DNA of 56,881 nt from Halioglobus sp. GTDB lineage: Bacteria; Pseudomonadota; Gammaproteobacteria; Pseudomonadales; Halieaceae. The notes below the pieces were generated by a model. It was given only the letters and a program-made list of their open reading frames with translations, was not told where the DNA came from and searched no databases. Below are positions 25,233-33,079 of this stretch, piece by piece (the stretch's first letter is position 1; each line of letters opens with the position of its first letter). The stretch covers positions 1 to 56,881 of the forward strand of contig JAGRIE010000023.1 of NCBI GenBank assembly GCA_020443425.1. Direction: 5' to 3'. The position numbers and the translations under genes are program-made.

Positions 25233-26390
25233 ATGGAATTTGCATTTACAGAAGAGCAGGAAATGATCCGTGACACGGCGGCGGCATTTCTGTCTGAAAT
25301 CTCCGACAGCGCCGCGGTGCGTCGCGCGATGGCCACGGAGCAGGGGTATGAGGCCGCCGTCTGGCAGCGTATCTGTGGCGAAATGTACTGGCAGGCAATT
25401 CACGTGCCCGAGGCACACGGTGGACTGGGGCTGGGTTATGTCGAACTGGTCGCAATGATGGAGCAGATGGGGCGACAGCTGTTGTGCGCGCCGTTTTTCT
25501 CGACGGTCTGCCTGGGAGTCAACGCGCTGCGTGTCGCCGGCAGTGAGGCACAGCAGGCGCTGTGGTTGGGGCAGATTTGTGCGGGCGAACTGACGGCCAC
25601 GCTGGCCTTCAACGGCGGCTCAAGTCACTGGGGAGCGCAGGCCATCACCGCTACCTGGCGTCGCGAGGGCGATCAGTTTGTACTCGACGGTGAGTACCGC
25701 TATGTCATCGATGGGCACACGTCGGGTTTACTGGTTGTGGCCGCGCGGGCCGAGGGTTCCACCGGCGAGGACGGGATCGGGCTGTTCCTGGTGCCCGCGA
25801 CCACGGCAGGTGTGGAATGCAACTGGCTGCCGACAATGGACCAGGCCCGCAAGCAGGCCGGTGTGCGTATGAACAGTGTCACGGTGGGTGCCGATGCAGT
25901 GATGGGAGAACCCGGGCAGTGCTGGGAAGCGCTCGCTAAAGTGATCGACCTGGCCACTATCGCGCTGGCCGCAGAACAGGTCGGCGGTTGTCAACAGTTA
26001 CTGGATATGACCGTGGCCTATACCGGTGAGCGTGTGCAGTTCAACCGCACCATTGCCAGTTACCAGGCGGTAAAACACAAGGCCGCCGATATGATGCTGA
26101 AGACTGAGGTCGCGCGCTCCGCGATATACTACGCCGCCTGTGTCGCCCAGGAGGCGCTGGAGGATGGCCCGCTGGCAGGTGAATTGCGGGAGGCGGCGAG
26201 CGTCGCCAAATCCTATTGTTCGGACGCGTTTTTTGCCATCGCCGGGGATTCGCTGCAGTTGTTCGGCGGGGTCGGTTTTACCTGGGAATACGATGTCCAC
26301 CTGTATTTCAAGCGGGCCAAGTCCTCCGAGCATCTGCTGGGGAACGGCGCTTTCCACCGCGAGCGCCTGGCCCGCGCCTTACTGGATTGA
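25233..26390 (+). CDS. Acyl-CoA dehydrogenase-like subunit of the second pair (ScdC1-like)
   Basis: A 385-residue dehydrogenase-like protein. N-terminal helical domain (MEFAFTEEQEMIRDTAAAF), HVPEAHGGLGLGYVELVAMM, a mid-domain with little FAD-binding signature, and C-terminal GERVQFNRTIASYQAVKHK and FGGVGFTWEYDVHLYFKR. Like the gene at 22044 it lacks the terminal GT-x-Q-QRN motif, so it looks like the non-canonical partner of the FadE30-like protein starting 10 nt downstream. The pair resembles Comamonas ScdC1C2, which dehydrogenates the HIP-CoA side chain. GGAGG sits 5 nt before the ATG. Confidence 0.85.
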   Translation: MEFAFTEEQEMIRDTAAAFLSEISDSAAVRRAMATEQGYEAAVWQRICGEMYWQAIHVPEAHGGLGLGYVELVAMMEQMGRQLLCAPFFSTVCLGVNALRVAGSEAQQALWLGQICAGELTATLAFNGGSSHWGAQAITATWRREGDQFVLDGEYRYVIDGHTSGLLVVAARAEGSTGEDGIGLFLVPATTAGVECNWLPTMDQARKQAGVRMNSVTVGADAVMGEPGQCWEALAKVIDLATIALAAEQVGGCQQLLDMTVAYTGERVQFNRTIASYQAVKHKAADMMLKTEVARSAIYYAACVAQEALEDGPLAGELREAASVAKSYCSDAFFAIAGDSLQLFGGVGFTWEYDVHLYFKRAKSSEHLLGNGAFHRERLARALLD

Positions 26391-26400
26391 GGGGAATACT

Positions 26401-27603
26401 GTGAAGTTGAGTTTTAGTCCCGAGGACGAGCTGTTCCGCGAGGAAGTGGCGACCTGGTTGCAGGACAACCTGACCGGCGAATTCGAGAAACTGAAGTACC
26501 GGGGCGGTCCCGGTGACGAACACATGTTCCCGGACGAGCGCAAGGTCTGGGAGCAGAAGTTGGCTGAAGGTGGCTGGACATGCGTCGGCTGGCCACGGGA
26601 GTACGGTGGTCGCGGTTGCAGCATAGAGCAGCAGGTGATTTTCTTTGAAGAGTACGCGCGCGCCGGTGCACCGGGTCGCGTGGGCCATATCGGCGAGGGG
26701 CTGGCCGGCCCGACCATCATCGCTTTCGGGACTGCGGAGCAGAAGAAAAAGTACCTGCCCGGTATCGTGGCGGGGACCGAGTTGTGGTGCCAGGGTTATT
26801 CCGAGCCCGGAGCCGGTTCCGATCTGGCCAATGTAAAGACAAAAGCGCGCTTTGACGAGTCGCGGGGCAAGTGGCTGATCAATGGGCAGAAAGTGTGGAC
26901 CTCGCTGGCCCACGAATCGGATTTCTGTTTCGTCATAGCACGCACCGACCCGGAGTCAGTGGCGCACAAGGGGCTGGGCTTTTTCCTGATCGGTATGGAC
27001 CAGCCGGGTATCGAGGTCAGGCCCATCGAGCAGATCACCGGCACCTCCGAGTTCAACGAGGTGTTTTTTGACGAGGCTTACTGCGATGCCGACGATATCG
27101 TGGGAGCGCCCGGCGACGGCTGGAAAGTCGCCATGGGCTTGCTGGGGTTTGAGCGGGGAGTCTCGACACTGGGCCAGCAGATGCAGTTCCAGAACGAACT
27201 TGACGAGGTGGTGCGCCAGGCGCGCAGCAACGGCGCCGCCGGGGACCCGGTGATTCGCCAGCGCATCGCCCGCGCACATGCTGAACTCAAGATTATGCGC
27301 TACAACTCGATGCGGATGTTATCGGGCCAGAGTGCCAGCGACGGTGCCCTGCAGAAGGAGGCGCTGATCTACAAATTGTTCTGGGCGACGTGGCACCGAA
27401 GTCTCGGTGAACTGGCCATGGATGTACTGGGCCCGGAATGTGAAATTCTTGAAGGTGCTCCCTATGCGCTGAGTCGCCTGCAGTCCATGTATTTGTTTGT
27501 CCGCTCTGACACAATCTATGGCGGAACCAACCAGATACAGCGCAATATCATTGCCGAACGGGGGCTGGGTATGCCCCGGGAACCCAAAGGTACAGCGAAA
27601 TAA
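26401..27603 (+). CDS. fadE30: FadE30/ScdC2-like acyl-CoA dehydrogenase
   Basis: A 400-residue dehydrogenase; the start is the GTG at 26401 behind GAGGGG, since the longer open frame overlaps the upstream gene. Motifs are CQGYSEPGAGSDLANV, INGQKVWTSLAHES, ITGTSEFNEVFFD, GAPGDGWKVAMG, GFERGVSTLGQQ and the ending DTIYGGTNQIQRNIIAERG. This combination, especially SLAH and FERGVSTLGQQ, matches Rv3560c/FadE30, which introduces the first double bond in the HIP-derived propionyl-CoA side chain. It is part of a predicted heteromer with the preceding gene. Confidence 0.88.
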   Translation: MKLSFSPEDELFREEVATWLQDNLTGEFEKLKYRGGPGDEHMFPDERKVWEQKLAEGGWTCVGWPREYGGRGCSIEQQVIFFEEYARAGAPGRVGHIGEGLAGPTIIAFGTAEQKKKYLPGIVAGTELWCQGYSEPGAGSDLANVKTKARFDESRGKWLINGQKVWTSLAHESDFCFVIARTDPESVAHKGLGFFLIGMDQPGIEVRPIEQITGTSEFNEVFFDEAYCDADDIVGAPGDGWKVAMGLLGFERGVSTLGQQMQFQNELDEVVRQARSNGAAGDPVIRQRIARAHAELKIMRYNSMRMLSGQSASDGALQKEALIYKLFWATWHRSLGELAMDVLGPECEILEGAPYALSRLQSMYLFVRSDTIYGGTNQIQRNIIAERGLGMPREPKGTAK

Positions 27604-27627
27604 CAGCCAGAGCTTGAGGAACATGCG

Positions 27628-28419
27628 ATGAATTTGAAAACGCCTGAGTACGTACCGGGTCACGGCCTGATCAAGGGCAAGTCAGTACTGGTGACGGCAG
27701 CAGCCGGTGCCGGTATCGGTTTCTCCGCCGCGCTGAAAGCGGCGGAGGAGGGTGCGCGCGCCATCGTGTTGAGCGATATACACGAGGGGCGGCTGGCCGC
27801 GGCGGTGGACAAGCTGAAGGCCGAATCGGGTCTGGCCGACGTGTATGGCAAAGTCGGGAACGTCGCCGTTGAGGAGGATGTTCGCGCCCTGGTTGATTTT
27901 GCCGAAGCGTCCATGGGCGGCGTCGACATCCTGATCAACAACGCCGGCCTGGGCACATCGAAGCTGCTGATCGACATGGAGGATGATGAGTGGCATCGCG
28001 TCATCGATGTGACACTCAATGGTACTATGCGCATGACACGCTATATGATGAAGGTCATGAAAGCGCGCGGTCAGGGCGGCGTTATCGTCAACAATTCCTC
28101 GGTACTGGGCTGGCGGGCGCAGAAAGAGCAGGCGCATTACGCCGCGGCGAAAGCGGGCGTGATGGCACTGACACGCTGCGCCGCACTGGAGGCTGCGGAG
28201 TTTGATGTGCGCATCAATGCGGTGGCGCCCTCCATTGTCCTGCACCCGATGCTACGCAAATCGGCATCCGAGGAGCTGTTGGCGGAACTGGAGTCCAGGG
28301 AGGCCTATGGGCGCGCGGCGGAAGCCTGGGAAGTGGCCAATGTGATGATGTTCCTGGCCTCTGACTATTCCAGCTATATGACCGGGGAGATCGTTTCGGT
28401 GTCCAGCCAGCGCGGCTGA
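27628..28419 (+). CDS. ipdF: IpdF-like short-chain dehydrogenase
   Basis: A 263-residue SDR. The start region EYVPGHGLIKGKSVLVTAAA, then GAGIGFSAALKAAEEG, NNAGLGTSKLLIDMEDDEWHRV, the catalytic NNSSVLGWRAQKEQAHYAAAKAG with Tyr-x3-Lys, and RINAVAPSIVLH closely follow Rv3559c/IpdF. IpdF interconverts keto and hydroxyl forms at C-5 of HIP-CoA-type intermediates. GAGGAAC precedes the ATG. The gene lies directly after the FadE30-like gene, consistent with acting on consecutive intermediates. Confidence 0.88.
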   Translation: MNLKTPEYVPGHGLIKGKSVLVTAAAGAGIGFSAALKAAEEGARAIVLSDIHEGRLAAAVDKLKAESGLADVYGKVGNVAVEEDVRALVDFAEASMGGVDILINNAGLGTSKLLIDMEDDEWHRVIDVTLNGTMRMTRYMMKVMKARGQGGVIVNNSSVLGWRAQKEQAHYAAAKAGVMALTRCAALEAAEFDVRINAVAPSIVLHPMLRKSASEELLAELESREAYGRAAEAWEVANVMMFLASDYSSYMTGEIVSVSSQRG

Positions 28420-28471
28420 CAGGGATAGAGAACACTGGCCTAGTACACAATCAAACAACTGGAGAAACAAC

Positions 28472-29674
28472 GTGAGAGAAGCAGTAATCGTATCCACAGC
28501 AAGAACCGGCCTGGCCAAGTCATTTCGCGGCGGCTTCAATGACACTGAGGCACCGGCCATGGGCGGCCATGTGGTTCGGGCGGCCATCGCACGGGCGGGT
28601 ATCGACCCGGCGGAAGTGGATGACTGCATCTTTGGCGCGGCGGCCCAGCAGGGCACCCAGGGCTATAATATCGGGCGCCTGTGCGGCATTGCCGGTGGGC
28701 TGCCGGACACTGTGGCGGGTATGGCCATCGAGCGCCAGTGCTCCTCCGGGCTGATGTCAATTGCCACAGCAGCCAAGAGCATCATGTGCAACGAGTACGA
28801 TATCGCTGTGGCCGGTGGCGTGGAATCCATCTCCCTGGTCCAGACCAAGCACAAGAATGCCTATCGCAATATCTCCAAGGCCGTCACCGCCGTCGATCCC
28901 ACTGCCTATATGCCGATGCTGGAGACGGCCGAGGTGGTCTCCGACCGCTATAACATCAGCCGGGAAGCGCAGGATATCTATTCCCTGCAGAGCCAGCAGC
29001 GCACGGCGGCAGCCCAGCAAGCGGGTCTGTTTGACGACGAGATCGTGCCGATGAACACTACCATGGCGGTGTTCAACAAGGAGACCAAAGAGACTACCTA
29101 TCAGGACGCCGTGGTGGATCGAGATGACTGTAACCGTCCCTCTACCACGCTGGAGAGCCTGACAGCGCTGGAGCCGGTGTTCAAGGACGGGCAGTGGGTG
29201 AAACAGGGGCGCTTCATTACGGCGGGCAACTCCTCGCAGCTGTCCGATGGCGCCTCAGCCTGCGTGGTCATGGACAGCCGTCTCGCGGCACAGAAGGGCC
29301 TGGCGCCGCTGGGGATCTATCGCGGTCTTGCGGTTGCCGGGTGCAAATCTGACGAAATGGGTATCGGTCCTGTGTTTGCCGTGCCCAAACTGCTGAAGCG
29401 CCACGGCCTGGGTGTGGGCGATATCGACCTGTGGGAGTTGAACGAAGCGTTTGCCTGCCAGGTCGTTTACTGTCGCGACCAGTTGGGTATCGACAACGAC
29501 AAACTGAATGTCAACGGCGGCTCCATCTCCATCGGCCACCCGTTTGGTATGAGTGGCGCCAGGATGGTTGGCCATGCGCTGTTGGAGGGTAAACGTCGCG
29601 GTGCCAGGTATGTAGTGATTACGATGTGCATCGGCGGCGGCATGGGTGCCGCCGGACTGTTTGAGGTCGCCTGA
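28472..29674 (+). CDS. Acetyl-CoA acyltransferase (thiolase), last gene of the steroid operon
   Basis: A 400-residue thiolase with a GTG start behind GGAGAAA. Catalytic cysteine in ERQCSSGLMSIATAA, histidine in NEAFACQV and GHPFGMSGARM, and second cysteine in VITMCIGGGMGAAG. It is a generic FadA/AtoB-like thiolase, distinct from the FadA6-like one upstream. It could cleave the beta-ketoacyl-CoA of the propionyl side chain (a ScdF-like role) or a later 2-methyl-3-oxoadipyl-CoA step; sequence alone does not decide. Only 6 nt separate its stop from the first glycosyltransferase of the next region. Confidence 0.88.
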   Translation: MREAVIVSTARTGLAKSFRGGFNDTEAPAMGGHVVRAAIARAGIDPAEVDDCIFGAAAQQGTQGYNIGRLCGIAGGLPDTVAGMAIERQCSSGLMSIATAAKSIMCNEYDIAVAGGVESISLVQTKHKNAYRNISKAVTAVDPTAYMPMLETAEVVSDRYNISREAQDIYSLQSQQRTAAAQQAGLFDDEIVPMNTTMAVFNKETKETTYQDAVVDRDDCNRPSTTLESLTALEPVFKDGQWVKQGRFITAGNSSQLSDGASACVVMDSRLAAQKGLAPLGIYRGLAVAGCKSDEMGIGPVFAVPKLLKRHGLGVGDIDLWELNEAFACQVVYCRDQLGIDNDKLNVNGGSISIGHPFGMSGARMVGHALLEGKRRGARYVVITMCIGGGMGAAGLFEVA

Positions 29675-29680
29675 TCACGC

Positions 29681-30604
29681 ATGGAACCGCATTCCGTGTG
29701 TGCTGGAGTTGTAGCACACAACCCGAGAGCCAGCGACTTGCAAGAGCTCGTCGAGAACCTGTTCGCCGGCTCCAGATGGGTGGTGATCATCGACAATGCT
29801 TCAGCCGAGACGGAGTACCTGGATACCCTGGCGTGCCAGCAGCCGGGGGTTACCATTGTTCGCAATACCCATAACAGAGGAATCAGCGGTGGGATTAACC
29901 AGGTCATAGAACACGCGCGCGAAGTGGGCGCCAGGTTTGTAGTCGCCTTCGATCAGGACACGAAGATTTCACCCGACCTGATCGATGTGCTGGCCAGCGA
30001 TATCGAGAGTAAGCAGGGTAAGGGGGAGCCAGTGGCGGCGATTGGCCCACTGGTGGTCGATGATTACACCGACTACCCACTGCCGTTTATCAGTTTCAGG
30101 CTGCCCTGGAACAGCAGGCACCGCCGCGAGGAATCGGCGGCAGGCGAGCAAATGGTGGCCTGTGATTTTCTGATCAGCTCGGCTTGCCTGATCCCGATGC
30201 AGGTCATCGACGATGTGGGGGCGATGAACGAAGCGCTGTTTATCGATAATGTCGACCTGGAGTGGTGTTTCAGGGCCACCCACAAAGGGTACAAAATCTA
30301 CGGTGACTTTGGCGCCGCTATTCGCCAGCAGATCGGTGAGAATCATACCAAGATACCTTTCACCAAGGCGGTCATCCGCTACCACGACTATCGGCGTCAC
30401 TACTACATGACCAGAAACCGGCTGTGGCTGTACCGGCAGCATTACACAAACAAGGCTTGGGTGGTGCATGACCTGCTTCGATTCACCTTTAAATTCTGCT
30501 ATCTGCTTGTTTTCAGGGGCAACCGGGTGAATCTCTTGAAAAGCTCCTTCAGAGGCCTGATCGACTCATTCACCATGAAGTCCTACAATAGTAGCCGCCT
30601 ATAA
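29681..30604 (+). CDS. Glycosyltransferase family 2 (rhamnosyltransferase-like)
   Basis: 307 residues with a GT-A fold of the WbbL/rhamnosyltransferase type: VVAHNPRASDLQELV, IIDNAS, NRGISGGINQ, then the metal-binding FDQDTKIS (DxD) and a later FIDNVDLEWCFR acceptor region. The C-terminal third is basic and aromatic-rich (YYMTRNRLWLYRQHY). It starts 6 nt after the thiolase and would be read through from the steroid operon unless a terminator is missed. Donor sugar is not determined. Confidence 0.85.
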   Translation: MEPHSVCAGVVAHNPRASDLQELVENLFAGSRWVVIIDNASAETEYLDTLACQQPGVTIVRNTHNRGISGGINQVIEHAREVGARFVVAFDQDTKISPDLIDVLASDIESKQGKGEPVAAIGPLVVDDYTDYPLPFISFRLPWNSRHRREESAAGEQMVACDFLISSACLIPMQVIDDVGAMNEALFIDNVDLEWCFRATHKGYKIYGDFGAAIRQQIGENHTKIPFTKAVIRYHDYRRHYYMTRNRLWLYRQHYTNKAWVVHDLLRFTFKFCYLLVFRGNRVNLLKSSFRGLIDSFTMKSYNSSRL

Positions 30605-30641
30605 CAACAGCGTCTGGTCGCTGTATCCGCATGCCCATGCT

Positions 30642-31748
30642 ATGACACATAAGAAGAAATTTATATTTGTCCTCGGGCCGCATCGCTCCGGGACCTCGCT
30701 TGTTGCAGCTGCCCTGCACGCCATGGGGGTAAATCTCGGCAGTCGCTTTATCGATCCGAACGAGGACAATCCGAAAGGCTTCTTCGAAGATGAAGAGGTT
30801 GTCCGTTTTAACGACCGCTTGCTGCGAAGCATGAACCTGTCATGGGACAGTTTCGGGTTTATATGGCAGGAGGACTTCAGCGGCAAACAATTCAAGCCCT
30901 ACCATCGTGCGGCCGTCGCAATGGTGCAGGATCGATTTGGTGATACTGCCATCGCGGGTTTGAAGGATCCTCGCTTCTGCATCCTGTTGCCGTTCTGGAA
31001 GCGCGTCTTGTCAGAGGCTTTCGATGTCGACATCAGTTATGTGCTGGGTATTCGTGATCCGGAGGCAAGTGTGCTGTCGCAGAAGGCCAGGCATATCAAG
31101 GACAGTGACTTTCATATGCTCGGCAGGCGCAATGTACAAACTCTGCTGCTGTGGTGGACCTACATGTACAGGGCGCTGGGCCAGGTCGACCCAGAGCGGC
31201 TGGTTATCGTAGATTACACGTCACTGGTGCAGACGCCGGATTCACAATGCCAGCGTCTGGGCAGGTTTCTGGGGCTTGAGCAGTCGGGGGCAGAGCATTT
31301 CAGTCGCGAACATGTGGAACCGCTGTTAAACAGAAGCGGCAACCGGCACAAGCTGGAGCGCAGGCATGGCCCACTGCTCTGGGAGTTTGCGGACACCCTG
31401 TACCAGCGGCTCTTCAAGCTGGCCGGGCAAGAGACTGTGGATGCGAAGGATCTCGATGATGCGCTGGCGCGTTTGGATATCAGCAGGCTGGAATCGTTCT
31501 ACCTGCAAGAGCTGCAGTATATGAGCGGATACGCCTACAGGAAAAGCCTCAATCTCCGCCACCGCCTGATTCTGACAATCCAGCAACTCGGGGATGCACA
31601 GGGCAAGCAGATCGAACTGCAATCCAGATGTGACGAGCTTCTGGCACAGAATCAATCACTTAGGGAAGACCTGAATGTGGTGGTGAGCACCAGGGGTTGG
31701 AAGCTGTTGACACTGCTGCGCAGCTGTATCCCTTGGCCATTCCGGTGA
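30642..31748 (+). CDS. Sulfotransferase family protein
   Basis: 368 residues. The PAPS 5'-phosphosulfate loop is GPHRSGTSLVAAAL near the N terminus, and the 3'-phosphate-binding region is likely LGIRDPEASVLSQ. The C-terminal stretch forms a short coiled coil (ELQSRCDELLAQNQSLRED) ending in STRGWKLLTLLR, a tail often seen on glycan-modifying proteins. It probably transfers sulfate to a surface sugar or lipid. Next to glycosyltransferases on both sides. Confidence 0.85.
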   Translation: MTHKKKFIFVLGPHRSGTSLVAAALHAMGVNLGSRFIDPNEDNPKGFFEDEEVVRFNDRLLRSMNLSWDSFGFIWQEDFSGKQFKPYHRAAVAMVQDRFGDTAIAGLKDPRFCILLPFWKRVLSEAFDVDISYVLGIRDPEASVLSQKARHIKDSDFHMLGRRNVQTLLLWWTYMYRALGQVDPERLVIVDYTSLVQTPDSQCQRLGRFLGLEQSGAEHFSREHVEPLLNRSGNRHKLERRHGPLLWEFADTLYQRLFKLAGQETVDAKDLDDALARLDISRLESFYLQELQYMSGYAYRKSLNLRHRLILTIQQLGDAQGKQIELQSRCDELLAQNQSLREDLNVVVSTRGWKLLTLLRSCIPWPFR

Positions 31749-31777
31749 TGTACCTGTAGTATTGGGGTGCTTTGTGA

Positions 31778-33079
31778 GTGACTACCCGTATGACCCTTAG
31801 AAAATTATGGCAATCAGTCAGCAGATTCAGGTGGCGATCATCTGCTGCTACAGTTTCTGCCAATATTCGACTTTACGGTTGGGCCGCCACCTTGCGAAAG
31901 GTGAGGTTCCGTATCGGGGTGTTCCTGAATGGAAGATACCGAAAATCGAGCTGGGGTCGCGGCCAGGAATTATTCGAAAATGTCAGCGAAGCAACCGCTC
32001 TTTTCGGCCGACCCACGATACTCATCATAGGCGCGCTTGATCTCCCGCAGTGCAAGAAGTACCGGGTATCGCAGAAGGTGGAGTATTTTCACACCATTGG
32101 ATGGGGCTGCCACTACTGCCATTACAATGATGTACACAGGGCCATCAGCTACCTGCAGATTGCAACAGCCCTTATATTTTACCGTGTCCCCAGCTGTGCG
32201 CAGTTCGGGGAGTACCTGGAGGAGGCTTCCCGGCTCGGTGTCAAAACGTTCTACGATATCGACGATCCAATCTTCAATGCCACTGTCTACGCTGAGAACA
32301 AAAACCTTGACCATATCGCGCCGCATGAGCGCAGCCACTTGTTGGCGAGTGCTGATGACTATCGTGGCGCAATGATGAAAGTGGACGCGCTGATATTGAG
32401 CACCGCTTATCTACAGGCATTGGCGCGGGAGGATTTCGGAATGCCTGCGTATCTGTGGCCAAATCTGGCGGATGCCGCGACGCTATCGATAGCACGCAAC
32501 CTGGCCGAGAGGGACGTTGACGAGCACCCGCGCAGGGTCATTATTGGTTATGCTTCGGGCTCCCGGGCGCATGATGAGGATTTCAAGATCGTCGCAGAGG
32601 CAGTGGCTGATGTCCTTGATCTGTATGACAACGTGGATCTGCAGGTCATAGGGTACGCGGTGATGCCGCCGGCGTTGGAGCGCTTCAAAGGGCGAATCAA
32701 TACGCGACCGTTTGCCGGCTACGTGAAATACTTCGAGGCCATGAATAGCATTGACATCAATATCGTGCCGTTGGTCGAGGATAGGTTCAATGCATGCAAG
32801 AGTGCCATACGTTACATCGAAGCCTCGCTGTGCAGCGTCCCGACGGTTGCGTCATCGGTGGGTCAGTTCTCTGAGATCATCGACAATGGGAAAGATGGTT
32901 ATCTGGCAGGCAGCAGGGAGACGTGGGTTGCTGCGCTGGGCGAGTTGGTCAACAACAGCGCTCTAAGATTGCAGATGGGCGAGGCCGCCAACGCAAATAT
33001 ACAGGCGCATCACACCTTCTCCTGCCCGGATGTCATAGAAAGGGAATTAATGGAGCAGTTTGCGGTGTCCAATGAATAA
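31778..33079 (+). CDS. Glycosyltransferase family 4/1-like protein
   Basis: 433 residues from the GTG at 31778; an ATG at 31790 is the alternative. The N-terminal region carries a basic stretch, then ILIIGALDLPQCKKYR and TFYDIDDPIFN, a motif frequent in GT-B glycosyltransferases. The C-terminal Rossmann domain holds IIGYASGSRAHDEDF, NIVPLVEDRFNACKSAIRYIEASLCSVPTVAS and the nucleotide-sugar-binding glutamate region. It overlaps the next gene by 8 nt (ATG 33072, stop 33077-33079), indicating coupled translation. Confidence 0.82.
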   Translation: MTTRMTLRKLWQSVSRFRWRSSAATVSANIRLYGWAATLRKVRFRIGVFLNGRYRKSSWGRGQELFENVSEATALFGRPTILIIGALDLPQCKKYRVSQKVEYFHTIGWGCHYCHYNDVHRAISYLQIATALIFYRVPSCAQFGEYLEEASRLGVKTFYDIDDPIFNATVYAENKNLDHIAPHERSHLLASADDYRGAMMKVDALILSTAYLQALAREDFGMPAYLWPNLADAATLSIARNLAERDVDEHPRRVIIGYASGSRAHDEDFKIVAEAVADVLDLYDNVDLQVIGYAVMPPALERFKGRINTRPFAGYVKYFEAMNSIDINIVPLVEDRFNACKSAIRYIEASLCSVPTVASSVGQFSEIIDNGKDGYLAGSRETWVAALGELVNNSALRLQMGEAANANIQAHHTFSCPDVIERELMEQFAVSNE

